Positions 1-11,617 are shown, counted from the stretch's first letter. The stretch: 64,000 nucleotides of DNA from Ilyonectria destructans (GCA_020740775.1 JAHEWK010000020.1:806001-870000); one strand, 5' to 3'. The notes: a model not told the origin generated them from the sequence alone. Translations and numbers: made by a program.

Positions 1-289
1 CTAGCTAACAGATATGAAGAGAAGCTTGTGGCGATTTGTGCTTTTTGGAGCATCCCGCGGACCCTTGAACGTTCTTGAACTGGGAGGGTTGTGTGTCCGA
101 TCTCCTGACAGTTGCATCATTTGACGGAAGGGGCACTTTTATCACATGCACAATATTGACATATCGTCATACCCCCCTCATTACCTTGCTTAGTGGCGTT
201 TTTACAGTCGACTATTTTAATTCGATTATGCCGAGCCCTTGCTGACAACTTTCGGCATCTTTAGTGGTCGACTCTTTTTTGTCCTCATT

Positions 290-994
290 ATGTCAAAACC
301 GTGCATTCCTACATCTCCTCATCCTATTCCCGATGAAGAGGTTATCTCTGACATTTATGACTTTCCCGTACTCTCTTTCGAGGGCAAATCTAGTCCATTT
401 GGTAAACTAGTCGCTGCAAGAGATGGTGTTCTCAACGTTGTCGTGATATTCAGTAAGTCCTTTACGAGAGTCCTCGATGTTTGAGAAGCGCGATTAACAG
501 TCAATAATCTAGTTCGCCACTTCTTCTGCTCCTGCGATCAAGATTATACCCGTTCCATAGCGCTATATCTTACACCAACCGCCCTCTCTAGTCTGGCCAT
601 TGGGCCGTCTAGACTCATTATCGTCGGTTGCGGCGACCCGTCCCGTATCCTTCCTTATGCTGCAGAAACATCCTGCGAGCTCCCAATATTCACGGATCCT
701 ACTGGCCGCATATATGAAAGGCTCCAGATGAAAAAATCCTTGACTATCTCCGGAAGACCGTCATATGTGAAACAGTCCTTACTCAGTCTTATCATAAGAA
801 GCGTGAAACAAATGGTTAGGAGCGGATATGGTGCCTTCAAAGGTGGAGACTTTTGGCAGAATGGTGGGGAGTGGATTTTTAGAGAGGGAAGATGTGTATG
901 GGTGCATAGGATGGAAACAACGGCAGATCATTTGACGGCGGAGGAGTTAGTAAAAGTTCTGTCAGGAGATGAATACTGGCTCCCTGCGACTTGA
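290..994 (+). CDS. PRXL2/AhpC-TSA-like thioredoxin-fold protein, 2 exons
   Basis: Two exons, 290-452 and 513-994, flank a 60-bp GT-AG intron (GTAAGT donor, branch-like TTAAC, TAG acceptor); the join keeps frame and gives 214 aa. The stretch around residues 55-64 (IRHFFCSCDQDY) is the active-site region typical of the PRXL2/AAED1 branch of AhpC/TSA proteins, followed by a beta strand (RLIIVGCGDP), FTDPTGRIYE and a glycine/tryptophan-rich GGDFWQNGG segment, all in family order. Such proteins are thought to be cytosolic thiol oxidoreductases; substrates in fungi are unknown. The motif here is C-S-C (Cys60, Cys62) rather than the more usual C-x-x-C. The ATG at 290 was chosen because upstream in-frame codons only offer TTG. 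Spacing and motif order make the family call fairly safe; the precise reaction is not known. Confidence 0.8.
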
Positions 995-1029
995 GAGATG
1001 AGAGGTACCAGAAAGCACCAAAGTTCAAC

Positions 1030-2030
1030 TTTCCGGCTTAAGCTGCTCTCGACAGCCCCGGGAGATATTCCTTCCGATGATGCCAGCACCGCCTAGAGCG
1101 ATAGCGCCGCAAGGAAGACGAAGAGATATTCGAGTTAGCGCTCAAGGCTAACAGTCACTTGTATGAGGCTTTTCTCCGCGGGATTTCCACAACTGGCAAC
1201 GAGACAATCAGGGGCTTGAAGATGACGATGGTGGTTTCGCAGCCTTTGGCGAGATGGTGAAAGGCTATTATACGAAGGATGGGAATGCCGAGGGGTTAGC
1301 CGAGATTAAAGCTAACCCCTTACACTTCAAGTCACAATAGGAGTACAAGCAAAGAGAACGGCAACTACAGCGGCGGTGACGCATTCCCCGGGGAGCCGTC
1401 TTTCCATCTCGATCTTTGGCTCTAACATCGGCTGCCCCTTTCACCAACTTACCTCGACAGTTGCTCGATGCCCTTGCCGCTATGTAAGTAGAGTGGTGTC
1501 TTGCTGCTGTATTTGACATTTAAGTCGGCTTTCCACCTTCTCAGCTTAGAGCGACCTATCGGAGGGCGAGGGTCACGAGGGTGTTAGGAGTGAAAGTATG
1601 GAGGCATTGTTGGCTCACATGCTCCGCACTACAACCCAACCGCCTTTAGCGAGTGACCCCTGGCAGCCACTGAAGTGGCTCTGCAGTATGCAACCCTGCA
1701 CTCGGCGACGCAATGATGACGAGCAACTAAGGAGATGCTGTAGATACCAACCCCCTTCACTTGAGAGTTGAGAGTCTAATAATTCACTCGCCGACATCGC
1801 CGCGGGACCCTCAAAAGAAGTTCAATCACCTAAATCGAACACACTCAAAAGTCAGTGGCTAGCTCATCTCCGCTTTCCGCCAAGAGATGGCGGCTCTTAA
1901 GGATGATCGGTCTTCCAGCAGTGGGAGTGAGAGGCAGAGGAGGAGAGAGGATGGGGACCACATGCCAGATCAACAAGGAGCATTACTGCTTCAGAGCCAG
2001 AAAACAGCCCTGGAATGGTGTGGCTGAGGG
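1030..2030 (+). pseudogene. Decayed multi-exon gene of unknown family
   Basis: Protein-like stretches occur here but in shifting frames. Positions about 1107-1215 read as a helical segment (ELALKANSHLYEAFLRG); near 1220 the sensible frame changes and continues as DDDGGFAAFGEMVKGYY up to a stop at about 1339. A further plausible splice (donor near 1482, acceptor near 1549) and a serine/arginine-rich tail ending in LLLQSQKTALEWCG at about 2028 suggest the remains of one gene. No start codon, no uninterrupted frame and no recognised domain. It could also be two unrelated remnants. Treat as a degraded coding region only. Confidence 0.3.
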
Positions 2031-2575
2031 GGGACCCACGCCGCCTCACGGCGGCCCAACAGCATCCCACCACCATCCAGCGATCACCTATCGCCGCAGA
2101 AGCTTGCGCTCTCACAAGCGACAAGAGAAACACATGCACATGCTAAAACTAAAAAAATTCCAAACATGATTCTGTGATAATAGATTCCCTTGCTGGCGCG
2201 CGCAGCCGGTCAAACTGTGGCGTTTTCAACAAAACCCGGTCGCTTGTGTTGCCCATTTAGCTCCCGGTTCCCAGCTACCAACTCCCAGCTCCCCATCCAT
2301 CCACACTTCCTCGCATTGCCCTCCCACACGCTTCAGCCTTCTTCTGTCAGCTTCTTATAGGCTCACGCTGATCTTTCCTGGCTCTCATCGCATTGTCTTA
2401 ACTCACCTAACTACCCAAGGTACCTGACTTGTGGCCGATCGAACCTCCCGCTTATACATCCTTCCATCATCCTATCGTCATCGCGACCGGACAGCTTCCT
2501 CACCTAACCCACGAAGCTTACGACTCCCATCTCCCGCCTCTTCCGGCCACCTCACATATCCCCTAAGCCTTCAAG
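2031..2575 (+). promoter_or_regulatory. Pyrimidine-rich upstream region of the perilipin-like gene
   Basis: No coding signal. From about 2240 to 2575 the top strand is rich in C and T (runs such as CTCCCAGCTCCCCATCCATCC), as is usual for promoters and 5' leaders of well expressed filamentous-fungal genes. No clear TATA box next to the start. Confidence 0.4.
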
Positions 2576-3191
2576 ATGACCCCTGCGCAAGTTAAAGGCG
2601 ACATCCCGACACACGGCTCCACCTTCATCAAGGTACATCTTATCACCACTTCTAGCTCAATCCCCAAGCACCCGCCAGCTAACCGCGCTCCAGCACCTCC
2701 TGAACTACCCCGTATTCAAGGACGGCGTTCAGAAGGCCGACGAGTACGGCCAAAAGTCTATTCAGCTCGGCAACTCTGCCTATAAGACCTTCGCCGCCCC
2801 CGTCCTGCCCTGGTTCGCCAAGCCCATTGAGTACGTCTCGCCCTACGTCCAAAAGGCCGATGAGCTCGGCGACAAGACCCTCGATCGCATCGATGAGCGT
2901 TTCCCCATAGTCAAGAAGCCCACCAGCGAACTCTACAACGAAACCAAGGGTCTCATCCTGCTGCCATACACCAAGGGCCTCAAGGGCAAGGACCATGTTC
3001 TCCAGGTCTACTCCACCGAGTATAATAAGAACGAGCAGGCCGGCTTGGTCGCCGGCCTGGTCGCCCACGGCAAGGCGATCTTCACGACAATTCTCCTCGT
3101 TAGCAACGAGACGCTAAGTTGGCTCAGCAGCTTCGTCAGCGCCAAGAAGGCTGAGGCGACACAGAAGGTCAACGATAAGATCAACCAGTAG
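2576..3191 (+). CDS. CAP20/perilipin-like lipid-droplet protein
   Basis: Exons 2576-2632 and 2694-3191 are separated by a 61-bp intron (GTACAT donor, GCTAAC branch site, CAG acceptor). The product is 184 aa, the usual length of the CAP20/MPL1 family. Visible features are the start MTPAQVKGDIPTHGSTFIK, HLLNYPVFKDGVQKA, three PV(L/I)/PYV-type repeats in which a helix is followed by KADELGDK or RIDERFP, and VKKPTSELYNETKG. Family members (CAP20 of Colletotrichum, MPL1 of Metarhizium) coat lipid droplets and affect appressorium turgor and virulence; the same role here is inferred from homology. The gene shows no lesion, unlike its downstream neighbour, whose remaining coding region begins about 40 bp after this stop. 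Confidence 0.88.
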
Positions 3192-3229
3192 ACAAGGACT
3201 TTGGTTGAGATAGACCGAGTTGACGACAC

Positions 3230-4365
3230 GTGTTTAGACACATATACCTCTTTCCCTTATTTCTAGGCTTTCTTGCTACTCTACTATATTTCAATCTCTC
3301 TTCTCTGTCTTCCCTATGGTTGGGACCTCAGTCGACGCTCTATCTGATGAACCCACAGGCGCCTTATAATACGACCGGTAAGCGTCACACAGCCTGGCTC
3401 ACCGCCTACACGTGAGCAAAGTTCCGAGGCTGACCCAAGAGAAGTCCTCCTGAACAATTACTTCGGCAGACAGTTCAACTCGCTCAATGATGTGGTCGTC
3501 CATCCCCGTAATGGTGACCTCTACTTCACGGTTACTCTATGGTTTCCTCCAGGACTTCCGCCCCGCCCCAGGGCTACGTAACCAAGTATACCGGTACAAC
3601 TTCACCACAAGTGCCGTGACTGTGGTTTCTTCACCACAAGTGCCGTGACTGTGGTTTCTTCACCACAAGTGCCGTGACTGTGGTTTCTTCACCACAAGTG
3701 CCGTGACTGTGGTTTCTTCACCACAAGTGCCGTGACTGTGGTTTCTTCACCACAAGTGCCGTGACTGTGGTTGCTGATGACTTCACGCTACCAAACGGTA
3801 AGTCTCAACTTACAATTAGAAATCATGGCGCAACTTACTCACAATCATCAGGAATCACCTTCTCCCCCGACGGGAATCGCGCATACGTTACGGACACGGG
3901 AATCGCCCTCGGATTCTACGGCCGTAACCTGTCTTCCCTGGCCTCTGTGTACACCACCCCCAGACTCGTTTCATGTGGACAACCCTAACAAAATGTAGCT
4001 ATCAGTTTGACGTGAACAAAGACGGCACCTGGCAGAACCGCAAGACTTTCGCTTATGTCGCATCTTTTATTCCAGATGGTTCGTTATTTTCCCTTCTACT
4101 TGGGGTCTGACCTGATGTCGTGGTCTATGCAATTGGCTAATTCATATGTGTGGCAGGCGTCCATACCGATTCCAAGGGTCGCGTGTACGCTGGTTGTGGA
4201 GACGGCGTCCATGTCCGGAATCTCACCGGCAAGCTGATCGGCAAGATTTACGCGGGGACTACAGCGGCGAACTTCCAGTTTGCTGGCCGCGGGCGCATGA
4301 TTATTACGAGGCAGACCAAGTTGTTCTATGCCACTCTGGCGGCTTTGGGTACGGTGCTCACTTGA
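3230..4365 (+). pseudogene. SMP-30/gluconolactonase-like lactonohydrolase, broken
   Basis: Several blocks are typical of fungal lactonohydrolases with a six-bladed SMP-30 beta-propeller: LNDVVVHPRNGDLYFT (about 3485-3530), a block ending FTTSAVTVV, ITFSPDGNRAYVTDTG (3850-3903), YQFDVNKDGTW (about 4003) and DSKGRVYAGCGDGVHV (4173-4218). Introns can be read at 3799-3851 and about 4079-4159. An N-terminal hydrophobic stretch (YLFPLFLGFLATLLYF, from 3245) looks like a signal or anchor but has no ATG, only GTG at 3230. Two lesions break the frame: an indel near 3530, and five extra copies of a 29-bp unit at 3601-3770 that add 145 bases, not a multiple of three. In life such enzymes hydrolyse sugar or aromatic lactones, usually secreted. 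The locus is called a pseudogene because no splicing pattern repairs both shifts. Confidence 0.72.
3601..3770 (+). repeat. 29-bp tandem repeat, six copies, inside a coding region
   Basis: Units start at 3601, 3630, 3659, 3688, 3717 and 3746; the last is cut short at about 24 bases. Copies are identical by eye. The unit begins TTCACCACAAGTGCCGTGAC. One copy fits the lactonohydrolase reading frame; each further copy shifts it by two bases. Confidence 0.97.
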
Positions 4366-4399
4366 TTCCTCGGTTCGCCAACATTTAGCTGCATAAACA

Positions 4400-7300
4400 G
4401 CCGCCTTCCACAGAGAGTTAGCTTGACTTGCACGCATTTCTCCTCATGTAGCGCCAGCCCTACCTGCAACAGCAGGGTGTCACGCCAAAAGGCCTCTGGG
4501 TACCTGCAATGAGATGATTCGTTCCCGTCACACTGGCGAAGATGACTGAGGATCGTGACAACAAACACCTTGTAGGCGTCCTTTCGTTGCAACAAGATTC
4601 CCCACCACTCTCAATCCAGTCTTTTCCTGAGGTCATTAATCAATCCCCCTCCCAACTCTCCAGTCGTCTCTAAGAGGCGTTGGGACTTGCTATCCTTCCA
4701 CAAGTAGCACACCCTACCAGCCGCATACATGTTGAGCAGAAGCCTCAACTCGTCTCCCTGTTGTTTCTCTAGGATATCCTCGTAGCGGTGTTGTATCATG
4801 TGTATAATATCCCCAGTATTCTCCTTCCACAAGGTGAACCATTTCAAAAACTGTCGCAATTACCAGACCCTACTTTAGGGACCAGGTTCCCGACTATCGA
4901 ACATAGCATCATTTGTCCTGCTCTGGCTCGTCGTGCTGATGGCGGACAGACTAGATCCGTCCACCACGTTTTCACTGCTGCCTGAGGGACCTACGAGCCA
5001 CCGACCCCGGTGACATCACAGTATAACGGGTGACGACGAATCTACTCAAGATTCTCATGTAGCCCCTAGGGCTTGAATGCTTGCAAAACTCTAACTCTGT
5101 CCCGTGAACAACTTCGAAGCGCTTCATCCCGGCTGTCCTCGAATTCAGGTCTAACAGGGCACCAGATAGCACCATTTACGTTCAGGTTCATGGCAGTATA
5201 CCAAGAGCTACCTGCCCAAAAGGGCTGCTCATCATGTCTTGGTCATCATTCGGGCTGATCGCATACGTCTCCAATCATGCCTCCGGAAGCAACTTTCACT
5301 ATGGGTTCTGGAATACAGGCCGTTCGCCAAATAGCGTCATGAAAGACGCACCTTTGCAGAGTTGGACACGGTTTTATTTACTTTGATGCTCTAGATCACC
5401 CTCTATTGTACAGGTACCATCCATGTACTAGCCAGTCTCAGGACAAACTCATACGCCCCAAGTGCGATTACGGCTGCTGGGATTGGGCGCAACGGGTGTG
5501 GCGTAAGGCCATACAAACCGCTCCACTTTGAACTGGTCTACTCCGTACTGGTTTACTACCCTGCCTGCACTGGTCCAATTCGTCGTACCAGTTCATTCTA
5601 TTCGTTACTGATCGAGCCAGAGGTATGACTCGGCTCTTGTATTCGAGCAATGGTGACGGGTAAGATAGTGTGGCTGCAACATCATGATTGGAGTCTTCAA
5701 CGCCGGCGAATGTGTCCTGGTCACAAGAGAGCGGCCTAACATCTGTGTCGTGTGCGACCATCATTGCTTTGCATCGGCCACCTTATTTAGAATAAGGTAC
5801 ATTTGTGTGGCGCTTATCGGGAGGTCCTCCTCAATCAATCAACGCCGAACCATCCTCAAGCTTGCTCTTTTCCAATCCCTCAAATCTATCGTTGCTGAGT
5901 CGCAGACGAGAAAGTCTGGCACATTGCTGCAAAGCCTGCTTGAAGTGGTGCCACTGGCTTGCCAGAATGAGATTGGACAGAAGGCAGTTGTCCTCGATCC
6001 CCGACGGGAGACACCCGACATCTCACACTAACCCTTGTTCCCCAGCTTATTGACATGACATTTTGCGCGTTTACTCTGACAGCGGTGAAATCCAATATAC
6101 TTCATCGCTATTCTTTATGCCTTGGATGGCTATACGCTCGGTTCCCCCACCCGGCCTTTATGTTACGTCAAAGCACGAAGGCGAACGCGCCTTGCGTCAA
6201 TGAGATGCCGCGGATGCAAAGAATCTAATTTAAACCCACACTACAGAGGGGAACCGTTTCTGGCAGAAGAATGGATCGTTTGGGTGGGGTAGCACTTCCA
6301 GAGGTAGCAGGATTTGGGTAGGAAGCAGCCACTGTTGGAGGCTATGTTTGGATGACAAAGAGCCGTTTTTAGATGTTAAAGGAATGGAGTAGCCAGTTTT
6401 GGAGGCTGCATGGATGTGATGATGCGCATCCATTTCTGAAGGCAGCGGGGACTAGCTAGTTCTAGAGGTAGCAGGAATAGAACAGCCAGTTCTGGAGTTG
6501 AATGTAAGATGTGCGCTGGCTCGTGGCCGGACCCCAGAACGTCTGGAGACCGCAAAACGCACCAACAGAAATCCAATGGCCAAACATTTTGTTCCAGTTG
6601 CTGGAACCAAGTTCAAAGTCGGGTTCCAGCTGTTGTTGCGTGTCGGTCTCGTGAGAACGACAAAAACTTCTCACGAAAGGTCCAGTACTTCTCGTAGCTG
6701 TCCGAAGCTATGTTCTAGCGCATGCTAGTCAAATCTCTAATATATTTCTGCAGCAACTTGTTGCTGTCTAGCTTCTCATGTCCCTTCTTAACTGCCTCGA
6801 CGCGGTTAAAGATGAGGAGTAGCGAGTCCTGCAACGCCTTCGCATGCCTAGATCCGCAGGAAGAAACGTCAGTGAGCAGTTCCAAAGATGGCCACCCTCG
6901 GACACATCTAACGTTCACGGCAGATCCCATAGTCTTCACTAACCGGCGCAGTTCAGTGTGTATTTCACGCTCCAACGCTTCAACATCCTCGCTTGTCATC
7001 CGCTACGGAAGGCCGGAGGGATCAACTGGTCATAACCCCCCTGGCCTCACAGACCCTTGCCAATTGTCTCTTAGGTCGACCCTGGCGTGTGAGCCCATTC
7101 CTGCTTAGATAAATATCACTCTTGGCCACATACGCTGCTCCCAAAACAGCCTTACACTCTTTATCGTTCCTCCCACTTTCACTGAAAGTGCTTTGTATGC
7201 GTTGCCATTGGCCCATGACCCTTATAATACCCCGCACTTCACTTTCACCAGAAGGAGGCTTCACTATTAGTTAAATCCCGACTAGCTCTAAGAGCCGAAA

Positions 7301-7458
7301 ATGGATAAAAAAACTTATGAATAGTCTTAAGCTACTTATTAAAGCCTTCTTGCTTACCTTATATACTTGTCAATCTATTTTCTTTCTTTGTTATTGCTGT
7401 ATTTGTCTTGTAAGTTGTTGACCTCGTCGTCGACTCTGTATCTTGCAACCAATCAGAA
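4400..7458. other. Gene-poor debris region
   Basis: No convincing gene over 3 kb. Short open stretches exist on both strands; the best is on the minus strand at 6715-6999 (EALEREIHTELRRLVKTMG...), which looks like a helical protein fragment without a recognisable domain. Imperfect repeats of the type GAGGTAGCAGGA recur at about 6300 and 6463. The piece at about 7150-7262 is related to a copy at 25128-25262 in the opposite orientation. Confidence 0.5.
7150..7262 (+). repeat. Dispersed repeat, copy 1 (partner at 25128-25262)
   Basis: This piece and the reverse complement of about 25128-25262 share blocks in the same order: CTTACA, GTTCCTCCC(A/G), CTTTCACTGAAAGTGCT, GCGTTG, CATTGGC, CCCCGCA and a CTTTCA-type motif. 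The shared order of many blocks means common descent, most likely a decayed non-autonomous element. No coding capacity is seen. Confidence 0.55.
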
Positions 7459-7549
7459 TTTTGCAGTCAAAGCTAAACTGCATTCGATTTTCGCAGTCAA
7501 AACTAAACCACATTCGATTTTCACAGTCAAAGCTAAACTAAATTGAGAA
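7459..7549 (+). repeat. Three-copy 30-bp tandem repeat
   Basis: GCAGTCAA-type blocks start at 7463, 7493 and 7523 (the last as ACAGTCAA), each followed by A(G/A)CTAAAC and, in two copies, CATTCGATTTT. The period is 30 bp and the copies differ at several sites, so the array is old. It lies about 280 bp upstream of the 1261-codon gene and could belong to its promoter or to an element end. Confidence 0.85.
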
Positions 7550-7831
7550 TAGTATAGCTACAGTTAGTACCTAAACCTCTTTCAGTTCCTATATTGCTTT
7601 TTGAAGAAGCTGATCAGGATATTGCTAGGTCGCCCCTGTATATGTAATCTGTTCAAGCATGTATTACATAATCTGAGTTTTATGAGGGGGTCGTGGCTGG
7701 TTTCATATGGAGAGGGGCTCATCTTGATGACTTGAATAGCTTTTGCAGTCTCCTCAATAAATTGCTGAAGCCTCGTATATTCAATCACAACTACCCAAAG
7801 ATCCCTCTTCTGGTTCCGCTTTCATTATATC

Positions 7832-10800
7832 ATGGACAATACCGATCCCACTACTACTCTCGGGAAACGTAACCGTGGTCGGCCTCGTAAATATCCCACA
7901 CATGAGGAGAAGCTCAAGGCAGACGCAAAGCAGAAACGAGCGAGGCGACAGGAGGCGGCCTCCGCGCAACGCGATACATTGCATGCGAACTTCTACAATA
8001 TACCTTTCCACCAAGAAACAGGAGGACCTCTTGGGTGGGCGAATGCATTCACCAATCCTCATTCTCAGGCCAATCCCACTGGCGTGTCAGGACTCAACTC
8101 TATGGATATCTCGGAATTCCTTCCCCCTGCCAGTCCTCCGCCGATGGAAGATATAGAAGAGCAAGCTATATCAGATGTTGGCGTTACTACAGATGCATTG
8201 GATGCGCTCTCTATGCCAAATTATGAGAGCCCCGATCCTAACATTAACTTCGACGCAGCCTCGCACACCTCGCCCGAGGCGGAGGACGATGAGCAAGATC
8301 CGGTCAGACACCTTGCGCACAAGTTGACAGAGCAACTTGCAAAATTCCGAGGATGCTGCAATGACTGCCACCAAGAAGCAGATTGTGAACGATCGGATGA
8401 CCCAAACGAACACATCAGTCTCGCAATGTATCTGGAATTTGCACCTGAGCTGGGTCCTGACATTCTTGGCTCTGCGACTATAGCACACCAAAAAGATGAC
8501 CTAGCTGGAAAGCTCGATACTGCAACCCGAAGAGAGATGTTCTGTGGTATCGGCTCCAGAGACGAGATACCTCGTATTTGCTTAAGAGAAGACGATGGGG
8601 TTACAGATGATGCCGGGGTTTCCTTTGATGTGGATAGCATCATAGCCTTCCCAAGTTGCCTCGCGGTTGCCAAGCAGGGCATTCGATGGTCTCCTACCCA
8701 GATGACTGTCTCTGATCTTCAGTCTGATCTTCACCTCCGTTCAAGGCCGGTCACTTACCTCGATGCAACTGGAATACAACATCAAGTACACCGACCTGTC
8801 CATCAGATTCCTCATTATACCTTCGGTCGTGTCGTTGGATTTGAGGACATATCTTTGTACTTCCTGTTTCCCAACCTATATCGAGAGGAGCAGAAGTGCA
8901 GCCGGCTTCGAGACGAAGACTTTCGGCTATGGATGGACGGCATTCTCCTCCCCGCAATATACCAATGCTACAGCAGCGCCCATGTCCAGCATTATCCATC
9001 GAGCTACGACCACAGTCGCTATAATTCTACTGCCCGCGGAGTGGAGACACTTGCTCAACGTATGCACCCAGTAGCACGGGAACAACAATTGATGTACTAT
9101 CTCCCACCAGATGCACTGGCAGATGTTTGGGCCAATATCCTCACCACTGTTCAAGAATCAGGGTTCCAACAGTTCCAGGATGTTACTATCCTCCTTCAAG
9201 CAAAGAACCTCAAGATCCTTACAAAAGACATCACTTGGGAGAAAATGGTATCACGCTTTGAAGGGAATTGGGCTAAAGCTATTGACGAGAGCTATATCAC
9301 CCCAGACCTCTATCTTGATATTGGGAAAGAAACTTGCCCTCGACAGGCATCTCAAGTTGTGCCTTGGAGCCAACTGGCGGCTGAGGCTATTGATGATCTG
9401 ACGGACAAACGAGCTGAATCGCTACTATACAGGCGATGTTGCTTAGAGTCATATGCCTTCCAGGCCCAGGACGGGTCGACCGATGAAGCGAAGCAGAAGC
9501 AGGTCTTTTATCCCTTCAGTATGCTTCAAGATACTGGAAGCTTGACCATTGAGACTGGAAAGCGCTCTTTACGCCGCGCAGCTGGTCTTCTCTACTCTCA
9601 ATTCTACCCCAGTGTCAAGGAAGTCTTCGCAGCGGGGAATGTATATCCATTTACGAACACGGCCATCGAGACGCTTGCCCTCGATAAGAAGTTAAGAAAG
9701 ACATGGGAACTCGTTGGAGGTGGTCTCAGTCACCAACCAGCTGCATTGATCAAGGCATATCTATACACCAAACTCCGATGCCACTATGCCTTGTTGGGAT
9801 CTATGCAGAAGTCCTTTGGCATCAGAGAAGAGCATCGTGTTTCTAAGGAGCTATTCTACGCCATTGATAGCCGAATGCGCTCCCGAGAGCTCCACAACAA
9901 GCGCCTTGTCGTACCCACCGACGATAGTTCCCCATACTACAGTTTCACGACTGATACTTTGCTTCGATGGGTGCGGTCGAACATCAACAAGTTCTGTGTG
10001 GGGTTTGAGATGGTCTACAGCTTTCAGGACCCGCACTTTGTTACTTGGGAACACACAAGAATCATGCTCATGTTTCTTCGTTGCCTCCAATTCTCGTATT
10101 CAGGTGGGTTGATACAGAAAGTCGGCGGTTGCTGGCAAGACGTACGGCAGCAACCCGATCCACGCCAGCCAAACGGACTTCGCCGATACGAAGGTCTCGG
10201 GTTCAAGCGCACAATGGAGGTGTACGGCTATGCTTGGTTTCTTGACAAGATCGACTGGAATACGCTCACTTTCCGGCAACCCCATGCGGCCTATATGATG
10301 TTCAACAATCCATCAATGCAGACTGCTTACCACGCCCGATATCGTCAAGTTCGCGACGTTCGCATTGACTTCATTCGAGTTGACAAGGCTCGGCAATGGA
10401 TGCAAGATTTCAGCGCAATACCTAGTTGCCTAGAACTCTTAGAGAAGTACCTTCGACAGCTCTGTTTATGTGCTTTTCGAAAAGATGTGTTCACCCACAT
10501 CAAATCAGTTCTACGCCCAGAGCACATGGAGGCTGCGCTATCAGGAGAGGTTCCTCTCTGCTATAACAGCGTGGATAAAGTCTTGATTGAGCGGCATCGT
10601 CCGCCTCAGCTCGCATATGGACATCGGTTGGCGGTAAAGAACATTGATGTACTGTTTGCTTGGCTCTGGGAATGGAAAGATGGGCAGTTCGAACGAAAAG
10701 GGTGGAATGATAAGCCATATCGTATGCTGTACCAGCAGAGCTTCCGCGCTGTCACCACCGCACGAGGTAAAGACGGCGCTCGCAAGTGGCGGCAAGAGCT

Positions 10801-11617
10801 GAAGAATTCATTCCTCAAAAGTCATTGGATGATCCCTTACCCACAGAGTCAGGGATTCATGCGTAAGGACAAAGAAACAAAGGAATTTGTCTGGTGGCCC
10901 AGCTTTCACTCTGGTCTGAACTGTTACTATGCACGACTGGAGAAGCTTGGGTCTCTTACTCAGCCCCTGCCAGCCTCTAACATCAAACATCATCCGAGCA
11001 ATGGATGGACGCTAGCGTCAGGGTATTTCACTAATAGTCATATGCCATATGTTGTTCAAGCGGAGCAAAACTTGCTTCGCGTGTCGGAGGATGAGTTGTA
11101 TGCTAAGCTCGTTGACCTTCGAGAGCAGATGTCGGCGGATTCATTTCAGACCCCTGCAGCATCTACAACATCGATCGTGATAGAATTCAACATTTCATCA
11201 TCCAATTACGTTAGGGCTACTGATAAATGGTGCCCAAGACGGAGAGAATACGTTTCCAAGACATTTGAGGAAAGCGAATCGCCTGGTGAGTGTTCAATCT
11301 TTCTCAGGCAAGAGCTGGAGAAGTATGAGCTTCTTCAGCACCACCGACGCAATCTACGTCGGAGTCGTCGAAAGCACGTGGATATTCGATCAAATAGCGA
11401 TTCAGACTCAGATTCAGAATGCATTGATGATGGCGAGGCTACCTCAGATGAGGAAAGCCTTGGGGTGAAGCGACAACAGCAAGCACAAGTGGTCCGCCGT
11501 ATCGAGACCCGAATGCGTGAACTTATCAAACAGCATAGAGAAAAGGAAAAGGATTGGCCAAAAGCGTATGACTATCTTCTGAAAGAGTTTAACCGCCGGC
11601 TAGAGAGAGTCGAGTGA
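7832..11617 (+). CDS. Large AT-hook protein of an accessory-region family, function unknown
   Basis: One uninterrupted 1261-codon frame from ATG 7832. Residues 13-20 (RNRGRPRK) form a canonical AT-hook, followed by a basic stretch (KQKRARRQE, about 34-42), so DNA binding is likely. An acidic/proline-rich region follows (EFLPPASPPPMED), then a cysteine motif (FRGCCNDCHQEADC, about 172-185) and a long conserved-looking body without a motif I recognise. The C-terminus has an acidic serine run (SDSDSDSE) and a charged predicted coiled coil. There is no DDE, tyrosine-recombinase or reverse-transcriptase signature. A shortened relative lies at 33850-34456, so the family is repeated. The intact frame amid debris suggests recent arrival or selection. 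A protein carried by a mobile element is the likeliest reading, not proven. Confidence 0.75.
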   Translation: MDNTDPTTTLGKRNRGRPRKYPTHEEKLKADAKQKRARRQEAASAQRDTLHANFYNIPFHQETGGPLGWANAFTNPHSQANPTGVSGLNSMDISEFLPPASPPPMEDIEEQAISDVGVTTDALDALSMPNYESPDPNINFDAASHTSPEAEDDEQDPVRHLAHKLTEQLAKFRGCCNDCHQEADCERSDDPNEHISLAMYLEFAPELGPDILGSATIAHQKDDLAGKLDTATRREMFCGIGSRDEIPRICLREDDGVTDDAGVSFDVDSIIAFPSCLAVAKQGIRWSPTQMTVSDLQSDLHLRSRPVTYLDATGIQHQVHRPVHQIPHYTFGRVVGFEDISLYFLFPNLYREEQKCSRLRDEDFRLWMDGILLPAIYQCYSSAHVQHYPSSYDHSRYNSTARGVETLAQRMHPVAREQQLMYYLPPDALADVWANILTTVQESGFQQFQDVTILLQAKNLKILTKDITWEKMVSRFEGNWAKAIDESYITPDLYLDIGKETCPRQASQVVPWSQLAAEAIDDLTDKRAESLLYRRCCLESYAFQAQDGSTDEAKQKQVFYPFSMLQDTGSLTIETGKRSLRRAAGLLYSQFYPSVKEVFAAGNVYPFTNTAIETLALDKKLRKTWELVGGGLSHQPAALIKAYLYTKLRCHYALLGSMQKSFGIREEHRVSKELFYAIDSRMRSRELHNKRLVVPTDDSSPYYSFTTDTLLRWVRSNINKFCVGFEMVYSFQDPHFVTWEHTRIMLMFLRCLQFSYSGGLIQKVGGCWQDVRQQPDPRQPNGLRRYEGLGFKRTMEVYGYAWFLDKIDWNTLTFRQPHAAYMMFNNPSMQTAYHARYRQVRDVRIDFIRVDKARQWMQDFSAIPSCLELLEKYLRQLCLCAFRKDVFTHIKSVLRPEHMEAALSGEVPLCYNSVDKVLIERHRPPQLAYGHRLAVKNIDVLFAWLWEWKDGQFERKGWNDKPYRMLYQQSFRAVTTARGKDGARKWRQELKNSFLKSHWMIPYPQSQGFMRKDKETKEFVWWPSFHSGLNCYYARLEKLGSLTQPLPASNIKHHPSNGWTLASGYFTNSHMPYVVQAEQNLLRVSEDELYAKLVDLREQMSADSFQTPAASTTSIVIEFNISSSNYVRATDKWCPRRREYVSKTFEESESPGECSIFLRQELEKYELLQHHRRNLRRSRRKHVDIRSNSDSDSDSECIDDGEATSDEESLGVKRQQQAQVVRRIETRMRELIKQHREKEKDWPKAYDYLLKEFNRRLERVE

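Noticed and set aside
7832..11617. Starship captain (DUF3435 tyrosine recombinase) or reverse transcriptase
   Set aside because: No R-x-x-R-H-x-x-Y recombinase residues and no YxDD box could be found in the 1261-codon protein.
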